Of a DNA stretch of 61,022 nucleotides, positions 15,727 to 23,232 are shown piece after piece. A model generated the notes under the pieces. The model worked only from the letters and a program-made list of their open reading frames with translations, was not told where the DNA came from and did not search any database. The stretch spans positions 1 through 61,022 of the forward strand of contig CAZAKQ010000003.1 of the NCBI GenBank assembly GCA_964486155.1, written 5' to 3'. This DNA comes from JAHITU01 sp964486155. GTDB taxonomy: Bacteria; Patescibacteriota; Minisyncoccia; Phycocordibacterales; UBA12079. Both the position numbers and the translations under genes were made by a program. Each line of letters begins with the position of its first letter. Position 1 is the stretch's first letter.

Positions 15727-15930
15727 ATGACCAAACAACAAGAAGAAATTGCAAAACAACTAATCTCAGAGTTAAAAGATACTATATCTAAAAAAAAGGA
15801 AGAAGCCAAAAAACATGTTATAGATACAGACTCTCACTTTAATACTTTTAATGAAGGGAACAAAAAATTAGAAGATTTTGTTCTTGCTTGTAATCGTGCT
15901 TTGGATTCCATGAATAGAACTTGTAAATAA
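15727..15930 (+). CDS. Unknown 67-aa helical protein
   Basis: A charged, mostly helical protein (EEIAKQLISELKDTISKKKEEAKKH) with two cysteines near the C-terminus. The upstream aaggagg lies 5 nt before the ATG, an ideal ribosome site. A promoter-like TTGATT then TGATATTCT lies about 60 bp ahead. The family is not recognised. Confidence 0.6.
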   Translation: MTKQQEEIAKQLISELKDTISKKKEEAKKHVIDTDSHFNTFNEGNKKLEDFVLACNRALDSMNRTCK

Positions 15931-16062
15931 ATACTCAATGAATTTTCAGGATGAAGAGGTTTAAAAGATATTCTTTTAAAATTCGAAAAATAAAATGCTC
16001 ATAAAACCTTGGAAAGATTATCTTCCAAGGTTTTTGAATTTTGTAAATATTGAATATCTAAA

Positions 16063-16823
16063 TTATTCAAATAAAATAGGGATTTCTAAAGCATTATCTA
16101 AATTCTTATCATTAGAAACATTATCTTTTCTTAATATTAAAATTCCTCGTTCTCCATACTCAGGTTTTTCAAATTCTAAAGTTCCTTTAAAAGGAATAAA
16201 ATTTTCGGAATAGTCCGCCGGCTGGCGGAGAGCTGTAACATAACCTTCTACAATGATTTTCCCATCCCAATCAGTTAAAATAACAGGGAAATCTCCTTCA
16301 AAATACCAATTTCCTACAGCTTGCCCTTCTAGAACTAAAGGGCTTGATATTTTTTGATTAGGTCTAACTGAATTTAATTCAATTAAATCTTGAACTTCAA
16401 AAATATTTCCAATGTTTTCTGTATAAGTTTTATCAGTTTTTGGGTCTCGACATTTTTGGGGATAAGATTCCATTATTGGATTTCCTGCTTCAGCACAAGA
16501 AATAAAATCATTTATTTCATTATTATTTATTTTATTAAAACTACAAACCCCTACACATTGAAGTGTACAAGGAGCCATGGGGTCATTATTGTGACGGCAA
16601 GCAGATTCGCATTCAGAAAAATTACCTTTGTGTTCGTTACACCAAGTTTTGTTAGTATACTCACATTCTTTTTCTTCGTTTAACCAATTAGCTTCGGTGG
16701 CTTCACAGGCTCCTGCGATTGTGTTAATAACATTTAAATCATTTTCTTGTTTGGGTTTTAAACCATAATTATAAACAAAGAAAATAATTAAAATTATAAT
16801 TGCTATATATTCAGTTTTTTCAT
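16063..16823 (-). CDS. Gmad2-domain exported protein, frame broken at a poly-A run
   Basis: The C-terminal 90 residues form a Gmad2 immunoglobulin-like domain (SPLVLEGQAVGNWYFEGDFPV, then TALRQPADYSENFIPFKGTLEF). The frame stays open upstream of the Met at 16578, through a cysteine-rich region (AGACEATEANW, ECEYTNKTWCNEHKG) and a membrane or signal segment (YIAIIILIIFFVYNY), with no in-frame Met. An ATG at 16821-16823 followed by six A lies just ahead in another frame; one extra A would join it as MKKTEYIAIIIL. So the gene is about 253 aa with a one-base break at 16815-16820. Likely cell-surface. A GC palindrome (16214-16229) lies within the coding sequence. Confidence 0.75.
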
Positions 16824-16909
16824 TATAAATTTTTTTAATTAATAAAATAATTATAGATTATAACATATTAAAGAGTTTTATTTTTATATTTTTAATATAT
16901 AATAATTTT

Positions 16910-17083
16910 ATATGAAGCGAGCATATAATTACATCGTTCGGATTATATAAAAACATATTATTACATAATCGTTTTTATAAATCCTCACTTGAAATTATAT
17001 GAAGCGAGCATATAATTACATCGTTCGGATTATATAAAAACATATTATTACATAATCGTTTTTATAAATCCTCACTTGAAATT
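16910..17083 (+). repeat. Tandem 87-bp repeat, two copies
   Basis: Two almost identical units, offset by 87 bp (gaagcgagca at 16914 and 17001). Each contains gttcggattatat and ends with aaatcctcacttgaaatta. The second unit runs straight into the ATG of the VanY-type gene, so the repeat forms its 5' flank. A related single copy lies at about 47905-47970. Confidence 0.8.
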
Positions 17084-18025
17084 ATGGAAAAAATCAAAAA
17101 CTTAGTAAAAAAAATTGAATTAATTTATTGGATAATTATAATTATTTTTATTATAATATTTATTATAATAGGATTTTTAGTTTGGGATGGAAAAAATCGG
17201 TTTAATCAAATAAATAAAAAAATAGATTTAATTACTAATAATTTAAATATTTTGGAAATTAAATCAGCTTCTAGTACTGCTCAATTACAAGAAAGTATCA
17301 GTAAAACACATTCAGATTTATCTTTAGCTCTTGATAAAGAGAAACAAAAAGCAGGAGAAATTAAAAATTTACTTGGAACAGTTAAAAAACAAAATGAAGA
17401 AATAACTGGAACAGTTACTACTTTACAAAAATTAAGTGATATTGACCCTGAAATATTACAAAAATATTCTCAGGTCTTCTTTCTGAATGAGCATTACTCT
17501 CCTGCTCGTTTATCTGAAATTCCAGATAAATATGAATATCATGAATCTAAATTTTCAAAATTAGATTCTCAAGTCTGGCCTTATTTAGAAAATATGTTGA
17601 AAGCTTCACTTGCTGATGACTTAGAAATTTATGTTTATTCAGCCTTTCGTTCTTACGAAGAACAAAATGCTCTTAAAAGTTATTATACTGTAACTTATGG
17701 AAAAGGAACCGCTAACCAATTTTCTGCCGATCAAGGATATTCTGAGCATCAATTAGGAACTACTGTAGATTTAATTACTACAGGAATTAATGGAACTTTA
17801 GATGGTTTTGATGAAACTAAAGCTTATTCTTGGCTTCTAAATAATGCTTACAAGTATGGTTTTGTACTTTCTTATCCTGAAAAAAATAAATCTTATATTT
17901 ATGAACCTTGGCATTGGCGTTTTGTGGGAGTTAAATTAGCTACTTATTTACATAGTAATAATAAGGGGTTTTATGATTTAGATCAACGAGAAATAGATGA
18001 ATATTTGATTAATTTATTTGAATAG
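17084..18025 (+). CDS. VanY-type D-Ala-D-Ala carboxypeptidase, membrane-anchored
   Basis: A 313-aa zinc peptidase that trims peptidoglycan stem peptides outside the membrane. An N-terminal membrane segment (about residues 13-37) is followed by a coiled-coil stalk (about 45-125) and the LAS/VanY domain: SAFRSYEEQ, the zinc motif SEHQLGTTVDL, and the EPWHWRFVG ending with the third ligand. The length is typical for VanY proteins with a stalk. No Shine-Dalgarno is seen; the start codon abuts the tandem repeat. Confidence 0.9.
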   Translation: MEKIKNLVKKIELIYWIIIIIFIIIFIIIGFLVWDGKNRFNQINKKIDLITNNLNILEIKSASSTAQLQESISKTHSDLSLALDKEKQKAGEIKNLLGTVKKQNEEITGTVTTLQKLSDIDPEILQKYSQVFFLNEHYSPARLSEIPDKYEYHESKFSKLDSQVWPYLENMLKASLADDLEIYVYSAFRSYEEQNALKSYYTVTYGKGTANQFSADQGYSEHQLGTTVDLITTGINGTLDGFDETKAYSWLLNNAYKYGFVLSYPEKNKSYIYEPWHWRFVGVKLATYLHSNNKGFYDLDQREIDEYLINLFE

Positions 18026-18039
18026 AAAATGTAAGTAAG

Positions 18040-18066
18040 AAAGCCGGTTTACATTAAACCGGCTTT
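18040..18066. terminator. Bidirectional terminator
   Basis: The aaagccggttt/aaaccggcttt hairpin is followed by T on the plus strand, and by AT-rich sequence on the minus strand. It lies between convergent genes (VanY-type and the 182-aa unknown). Confidence 0.8.
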
Positions 18067-18095
18067 TTAGATTCTAATATTCAAAAGAAAAGAAA

Positions 18096-18643
18096 TCAAG
18101 CTTTGGTGCCTGCCTCGACCTTGCTAACATCTTTTTTCTGAATTTTTTTCTTAAAAGGTAAATCGCAAACATCATACTCACCACAATTTTCACAAATATG
18201 ATTGTCTTCTTCAAAAATCATTTCTGTCAAAAATGAATTCATAATCATATCCAAAAAGTTTTCCTCTGGAGAAAATTGAACAATATAGTATCCTTTACGA
18301 ATTCCTATACCTGGCATATCATAAGTTTTAAGACGATTTTTGATAGTCTTCCATAAAAGCTTCTTGATGAACAATTGATCGCTTTTAATTTTCTCAAGTA
18401 TTTGTTGTTTTTCTTTTGAGAATTCCTCTTTGCTAAACAAATCCAATTTTTCATTGAATTCATCAGTAAGAATACTTAATGTTGAAAAAATTGCTTTTTC
18501 AAAAACTGTCATTTCTCCAATTACAGTTTCTTTCTGAGCAACTTTTTTTCAAGAACTGGTAAAAAATTTAAGCTGAGCATAAATTCAACCACTTTTTCCA
18601 TAATTGTTCCGGCGAATAAATTTGCATCAATTTTTTGTGACAT
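18096..18643 (-). CDS. Unknown cytosolic protein, frame broken at a poly-A run
   Basis: The real start appears to be the ATG at 18643, which has a perfect Shine-Dalgarno (aaaaggag, 6 nt upstream) and reads MSQKIDANLFAGTIMEKVVE. That frame stops after 40 codons. Adding one A to the A7 run at 18543-18549 joins it to the longer open frame (LEKKVAQKETVIGEMTVFEKAIF), giving about 182 aa. The C-terminal part carries a CxxC pair and a further Cys (CENCGEYDVC), possibly a metal site. No family recognised. An internal ATG at 18512 gives a 138-aa product, with a ggag only 2 nt ahead. Confidence 0.65.
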
Positions 18644-18804
18644 TCTAATCTCCTTTTAAATGTTTATTTTCTCTGCTGAGAAAAAATTATATATGTACTA
18701 CTCTTCCAAACTTCATATACTTAATCAAATTAAACTTAATTTGTCAATACTTGTAGGTAATGTCTAAACACATATGGCACTTTTTGATAGATTATATAAA
18801 TCAT

Positions 18805-18836
18805 AAAAAATCAGACATTCGATGTCTGATTTTTTT
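18805..18836. terminator. Terminator after the rhodanese gene
   Basis: The hairpin aaatcagacat-tcg-atgtctgattt with a T run on the plus side and an A/T run on the other. It lies about 25 bp past the rhodanese stop. Confidence 0.75.
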
Positions 18837-18859
18837 CATCTTTTATTTTTTATATATTT

Positions 18860-19168
18860 TTATTCTAATTTTATTCGGTTTAAGATTCCTCCTTCTAAAT
18901 TTGAAACATTAATGAATCCTAAATTTTCTAGAATTTGACAAGCAAAACTACTACGAGCTCCGCTTCTACAATAAACTATTATTTTTTGTGTTTTATCATT
19001 TATACCTATTTTATTTAAATTTTCTTCAGATAAATCTTGCATTGGTAAAAGAATTGCACTAGAAATTTTTCCTTCGTTAAATTCCTCAGGTGTTCTCACA
19101 TCTAGTAAAGTAAAATTTTCTTTATTTTTAATTTTCTCCTCTAATTGAGTAGTATTTATATTTTTCAT
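18860..19168 (-). CDS. Single-domain rhodanese
   Basis: A 102-aa sulfurtransferase-type protein. It has the N-terminal LLDVRTPEEFNEGKISSAILLPM and the active-site loop IIVYCRSGARSSFA with the catalytic Cys in CRSGAR. The size is normal for a stand-alone domain. It could pass sulfur from a cysteine desulfurase or handle cyanide or persulfides; nothing nearby settles this. The extended -10 box TGGTAAAAT lies 7 nt before the ATG, so it is probably leaderless. Confidence 0.9.
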   Translation of the reverse strand: MKNINTTQLEEKIKNKENFTLLDVRTPEEFNEGKISSAILLPMQDLSEENLNKIGINDKTQKIIVYCRSGARSSFACQILENLGFINVSNLEGGILNRIKLE

Positions 19169-19215
19169 TAATTTAATTTTACCACCTACCCACCAAAAAA
19201 CCAGTAGTTATTACA

Positions 19216-19251
19216 ACTACACTAAACTCACGACCGTGAGTTTAGTGTAGT
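19216..19251. repeat. Near-perfect 34-nt palindrome
   Basis: A 16-bp arm ctacactaaactcacg, two bases, then its exact complement. A second inverted repeat (gtacgggcgtac, gtacatccgtatgtac) follows at about 19270-19298. No gene lies between the rhodanese and tRNA-Gln, so these may be termination or cruciform structures downstream of tRNA-Gln. Confidence 0.7.
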
Positions 19252-19344
19252 AAATATTGAGAGCGTAAGTACGGGCGTACGTACATCCGTATGTACGAAA
19301 TTTAAAAAGCTTGACATTTAAAATGCCAAGTCTTTTTAATTATG

Positions 19345-19415
19345 TTGCCAGATTAGGACTCGAACCTAAATTACTTGGACCAAAACCAAGCGTCCTACCA
19401 TTAGACGATCTGGCA
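19345..19415 (-). tRNA. tRNA-Gln (anticodon TTG)
   Basis: Acceptor TGCCAGA/TCTGGCA, anticodon loop TTTTGGT with anticodon TTG, T-arm TTAGG-TTCGAGT-CCTAA, discriminator A. CCA is not encoded. A hairpin with gacttggcatttt/aaatgtcaagc arms follows it, but I see no tail copy. Confidence 0.94.
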
Positions 19416-19547
19416 ATACTTAACTTGTTGACATACATTTTACCTTTTTTTTATATTTTTTCAACTTAATCATTGACTTCATAAAGTTTTTTAGATAATC
19501 TTTTCTTAGAGTTAATTAATAATAAAAAATAGGAAGGGAGTATTAAA

Positions 19548-19880
19548 ATGGATGAAAAATTAGAAGTCCCTCTTTTTATTAAAAAGAGAGGGTGTATTAA
19601 TTGCGAGAAATCAAAAATGCATATGAAAAAACACAAGAAACCTTTCGGAGCTGACCATGAATTAATGGCGTCTTGTCTTTTATTAGGTTGTCAATCTTTT
19701 GGATTTTCTCTTTTAAATCCTTTCACTGATCCAGAAGAGTTAATTAAATTAGCTGAAAAAGAATATCCAGATAAAATCCAAAACGCAATAAAATATTGCA
19801 AACAAATTGATAAAGAATTAGGTAATTTTTATCAAAAAATAGGAGTCTCTCTTAAAAAATTGATAGCCGATTATGAATAG
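19548..19880 (+). CDS. Unknown 110-aa protein with a CxxC motif
   Basis: Soluble, with KKRGCINCEKSK near the N-terminus, which could be a thiol or metal site, and further cysteines at CLLLGC and YCK. The middle and C-terminal parts look helical. The start is supported by ggaaggga about 9 nt upstream. I do not recognise the family. It stands alone, convergent with dnaX. Confidence 0.6.
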   Translation: MDEKLEVPLFIKKRGCINCEKSKMHMKKHKKPFGADHELMASCLLLGCQSFGFSLLNPFTDPEELIKLAEKEYPDKIQNAIKYCKQIDKELGNFYQKIGVSLKKLIADYE

Positions 19881-19915
19881 AATAGATTGAGATGGTATAG
19901 TTATTTCTATACCAT

Positions 19916-20947
19916 CTATTTTTTTATCAATTTTATCAATACTAACTCCAGAGGTAATTGAGAAATATAAGATTGTTTTATTTGATCTGAACTATTTATT
20001 AATTCTATTAAAGTTTTAGCATTTAAGTTCGAATCTTTATTTTTAGCTAATTTTTCAATAAATTCAAAATCTTTTTCTGAAAAATCGTCTTGAACAATCT
20101 TAACCATATCTTTAGCAAATCTTACCAATAAAACAGCTCTAATTTTGTGTAAAATCAATTTTAAGAATAACTGAGCATCAATACTATCTTCTGTAGCCTC
20201 TTGAACAGCTTTTAATCCCTTATCTAAATTATTTTCAGAAATTGCCGATATATAATCATTCACTAAATCTCCTTTCGGTGCTCCTGTTATTTTTTCTACT
20301 TCTTTGATTGAAATTTTTTGGTCACCTGAAGCAGAAATAACTTTTTGTAAAATCCCTAAAGTATCTCTAAAAGATCCATCACCTAATAAAGCAATTAAGT
20401 CTTCAGCTCCGTTTTCTAATTGTAGTTTTTCTTTTTTACAAATATCTAATACTGATTTCTTAAGAATTTCTAAAGAAGGTTTTTTGAAAGTAAAGGATTG
20501 ACAACGAGATAAAATAGTATCTGGGATTTTTTCTATTTCAGTAGTGGCTAGAACAAAAATTACATGTTTAGGAGGTTCTTCTAAAGTTTTCAACAAAGCA
20601 TTAAAAGCTTCCTTAGTTAACATATGCACTTCATCTATAATATAGACTTTATAAGGTGATTCAAAAGGAAGCACTGTCACAGCCTCTCGTAATTCTCTAA
20701 TATCGTCAATTCCTCTATTAGAAGCAGCATCAATTTCATTTAAATCATTTAAAGAGGTTTTAATTTCTTGAGCCAAAAGCCGAGCAATAGTGGTTTTTCC
20801 AGTTCCTCGAGTGCCTGAAAACAAATAAGCGTGTGCTATATTCCCTAGTGAAATAGCTTTTTGTATAGTATCTACTATATGATCTTGACCTAAAACTTCT
20901 GAAAATTTTTGAGGTCTATATTTTCTATATAAAACTAAGTTATTCAT
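19916..20947 (-). CDS. dnaX: DNA polymerase III gamma/tau subunit, short form
   Basis: The clamp-loader ATPase subunit; 343 aa. Walker A GTRGTGKT (45-52), Walker B VYIIDEVHML (about 101-110), sensor and SRC motif (LSRCQSFTF), then the helical collar domain. Two parts are absent: the four-cysteine zinc module that normally sits between Walker A and EIDAASN is reduced to about eight residues (IKTSLNDLN), and there is no tau-specific C-terminal extension. Translation thus gives a minimal gamma-type subunit. No Shine-Dalgarno is evident. Confidence 0.92.
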   Translation of the reverse strand: MNNLVLYRKYRPQKFSEVLGQDHIVDTIQKAISLGNIAHAYLFSGTRGTGKTTIARLLAQEIKTSLNDLNEIDAASNRGIDDIRELREAVTVLPFESPYKVYIIDEVHMLTKEAFNALLKTLEEPPKHVIFVLATTEIEKIPDTILSRCQSFTFKKPSLEILKKSVLDICKKEKLQLENGAEDLIALLGDGSFRDTLGILQKVISASGDQKISIKEVEKITGAPKGDLVNDYISAISENNLDKGLKAVQEATEDSIDAQLFLKLILHKIRAVLLVRFAKDMVKIVQDDFSEKDFEFIEKLAKNKDSNLNAKTLIELINSSDQIKQSYISQLPLELVLIKLIKK

Positions 20948-21313
20948 CCCGTTAGAAATAGTTTTTTATAAACTATCTTGATTTAATTAACAATAATTCT
21001 TTTTTCCGTTTATCTTTTTATATACAAAATCTTTAACTGGATTTGTATTTATATAATTATTATATCACAAAAAACTTTTAGAGTTAAAATAAACTTTTTA
21101 CCTTTTTCTTACGGTCGTTTGAAAAAGGTAAAGATAATTTAAAAAACTATCCACTTGGACGTTCCATTTGGACGTTCCACTTGGACGTTTCACGTCCAAG
21201 TCGTAATGTGAAAAAATAAACAATAAACAAAAAATAGCCGATGAATTTACATTCACCGGCTAAATCAGTTGCTCTAAACCTCTTATTTGTTTTCCATCTA
21301 CCTAAATAATTCT
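20948..21313. repeat. Gap with tandem acttggacgttcc units
   Basis: This 366-bp stretch has no gene. At about 21151-21200 three tandem units of a 12-13 bp word (cacttggacgttc with small changes) end in an inverted copy (cttggacg...cgtccaag). The rest is AT-rich leader of dnaX. A terminator for the membrane-protein gene follows at 21235-21262. Confidence 0.6.
21235..21262 (-). terminator. Terminator after the membrane-protein pair
   Basis: The minus strand reads tagccggtgaat-gtaa-attcatcggcta followed by ttttttg. It lies about 50 bp past the stop at 21314. Confidence 0.75.
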
Positions 21314-21823
21314 TTAAATCTTTTTTATTTTAGGATACAAATAATGAAAAAGGATAAAAGAACTGAAATAAAAAAATGAAAAATATAATAGAATCGGTAT
21401 ATTTTTGTCAAATAAAAAAAGAATTATAAATGCTGCAGCAAAGGAAGCTAAACTAAAGGAAAATAAATTTTCTTTGTTTGTTTCTTTAGATACAAAAGAA
21501 TGAAAAAACAAAAGAGCGATACAAACGGCAGTTATCAAAATCATTATAATAATATGACGACTATCTAATTCTGGCATTAAAAAAGTCGCTGTAGGGATAA
21601 TCGCAAAAGAAACAAAAGCCAGTAAAATTCTTAAAATCAAACGATTATCTTCTTTAATACTTGAAAAATATCCTGCCGTACTCCCTAAAATAATTACTAA
21701 CAAAACAATTATTAAAGGCAAGAAATTAATTTTGAAATTTGTTCTGACAACTTTTTTAAAGTTAGATTTAAAAACTCCTTCCTCCAAAATTATTTCTTTT
21801 TTTAAAATATCGGTTTTTTTCAT
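21314..21823 (-). CDS. Multi-pass membrane protein, possibly the second half of a fused gene
   Basis: A 169-aa protein with about five hydrophobic segments (from residue 35 on) after a basic N-terminus. No family recognised. Its ATG has no Shine-Dalgarno and lies 56 nt inside the end of the upstream open frame. Removing one A from the A7 run at 21814-21820 would join the two frames into one 290-residue protein. It is therefore either a separate, coupled gene or the distal part of one gene. Confidence 0.55.
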   Translation of the reverse strand: MKKTDILKKEIILEEGVFKSNFKKVVRTNFKINFLPLIIVLLVIILGSTAGYFSSIKEDNRLILRILLAFVSFAIIPTATFLMPELDSRHIIIMILITAVCIALLFFHSFVSKETNKENLFSFSLASFAAAFIILFLFDKNIPILLYFSFFYFSSFILFHYLYPKIKKI

Positions 21824-22187
21824 TGGAAATATATATTTCCATAAAACTATAATAAACTCCTTTGTAGAAATTTCTATTTTCTATTACCTTTTTCTCTCCT
21901 GATATAAGTTCTTTTTGCTCTTCCAAAGAAATATCCCAATCTTTAGGTGCTTCATCTATAACAATATCAGCTGGACTATCATGTTTGTAAAACTTTCCAT
22001 TTTGGAAATAAACAGATGGAATTTTAGTTTCTGCTTTTCCAATTTCTGTTTGAGCTTGAACACATATACAGAAAAAACAGAACAAAATATAAGCAACAAA
22101 ACCTATCAAAATGATTTTAACTAAAGTTTTTTTGTTATCCTTAACTTTTTTTACTAATCTGTCAAAATTACTAGTTGAGTTATTCAT
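21768..22187 (-). CDS. Membrane protein with exported domain, overlaps the next gene
   Basis: A 139-aa protein with a membrane segment at about residues 23-44 and an outward domain of about 80 residues (from QTEIGKAETKIPSVYFQNGKF). The start is fixed by aaggag 7 nt upstream of the ATG at 22187. The last 18 codons overlap the next frame and look unlike the rest (KKRNNFGGRSF), which favours a frameshifted fusion. No family recognised. Confidence 0.6.
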   Translation of the reverse strand: MNNSTSNFDRLVKKVKDNKKTLVKIILIGFVAYILFCFFCICVQAQTEIGKAETKIPSVYFQNGKFYKHDSPADIVIDEAPKDWDISLEEQKELISGEKKVIENRNFYKGVYYSFMEIYISNEKNRYFKKRNNFGGRSF

Positions 22188-22336
22188 CCTAGATCTCCTT
22201 TTTGTTATCTATTTTAAGTTATTTATTTATTTTGTAATTAAACATCTACTATTTTTATACCGTAAATTAAGAAAATTAGCAAGAAAAACTCAACTATGAG
22301 CTCTGTTAATCCTACAATTGATATTTTTCTTTATTA

Positions 22337-22427
22337 GAAGTCCAACCCCAATATTAATAGAACAACATTCAACAACTAAAGTTCACGGTTATTTTAGTTA
22401 ATCCGCCAGCTGGCGGAGTTGGACTTC
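22337..22427 (+). repeat. MITE-like repeat, copy 2
   Basis: The same element as at 702-791: terminal repeats gaagtccaac/gttggacttc, the cggttattttagttaatccg word, and the GC palindrome (22402-22417). The left half has diverged. It lies in the 348-bp gap between the membrane pair and rnc. A terminator and a further lone palindrome (22492-22507) share this gap. Confidence 0.75.
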
Positions 22428-22455
22428 GTTCAATAACTTAAGAAAAATATGAAAA

Positions 22456-22487
22456 GGGCGAAGGACTAAAGTCCTTCGCCTTTTTTT
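22456..22487 (+). terminator. Strong hairpin with T run
   Basis: gggcgaaggac-taaa-gtccttcgcc is followed by seven T on the plus strand. On the minus strand it would follow rnc, but there it has only an A/T-poor tail, so direction is uncertain. Confidence 0.65.
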
Positions 22488-22535
22488 CTAATCCGCCAGC
22501 TGGCGGATTAACTTCCTAAAATCCTAATAATCTAA

Positions 22536-23228
22536 CTACATCCATTGCTTTGCTTCTAAAGCATTTCTAGCTGCAAGTTGTTCAGCTTCTTGTTTGGAAA
22601 CTCCTTCTCCCTCAGCAATCATTTTATTCCTCAAGAAAACTCCCACTTTAAATTTTTTAGCATGGTCAGGCCCTTCTTCTTCAATAGTTTGATAAGAAGG
22701 AGTTACTCGTTCAAATTCCTGAGCCTTTTCTTGAAAATGACTTTTATTATCCTGCCATAAAGAATCAGCTACTACCGTATCGGTTATTTTCAAAAAATAA
22801 GTGTCAATAAATTCTGCTGCTTTATCATATCCTTGATCTAAATAAATAGCTCCGATAATTGCTTCAATAACATTAGCTACTATAAAATTTCTAGCTCTTC
22901 CGGTATCTTTAGCTTCTCCTTTTGATAATAACAAATAATCATTTACCTCTAATTCCCCTGCTACTCGTAACAAAGAAGTAGTATTCACTATAGCTGAACG
23001 ATAAGCAGTTAAAACTCCTTCTTTTTCTTCTGGAAATTTTTTAAATAAATGATGAGTTACAACCAATTCTAAAACAGCATCACCTAAGAATTCTAATCTT
23101 TCATTATGTTCTAAGTTTTCACCCTTATTTTCATTTAAATAAGAACGATGAGTAAAAGCTGTTTTTAATAAATTAATATCATTAAATTCTATATTTATTT
23201 TTTCAGAAAATTTTTTAAATTTTTCCAT
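22536..23228 (-). CDS. rnc: Ribonuclease III
   Basis: A double-strand RNA endonuclease for rRNA and mRNA processing; 230 aa. The RNase III signature NERLEFLGD (42-50) supplies Glu46 and Asp50, and the second acidic site reads ANVIEA, with Glu122 kept but Asn119 where most bacterial enzymes have Asp. A C-terminal dsRNA-binding domain starts around residue 160 (SHFQEKAQEF, ending KQEAEQLAARNALEA). It lies 4 bp after nusB, so the two are co-transcribed. Confidence 0.94.
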   Translation of the reverse strand: MEKFKKFSEKINIEFNDINLLKTAFTHRSYLNENKGENLEHNERLEFLGDAVLELVVTHHLFKKFPEEKEGVLTAYRSAIVNTTSLLRVAGELEVNDYLLLSKGEAKDTGRARNFIVANVIEAIIGAIYLDQGYDKAAEFIDTYFLKITDTVVADSLWQDNKSHFQEKAQEFERVTPSYQTIEEEGPDHAKKFKVGVFLRNKMIAEGEGVSKQEAEQLAARNALEAKQWM

Positions 23229-23232
23229 TTTA

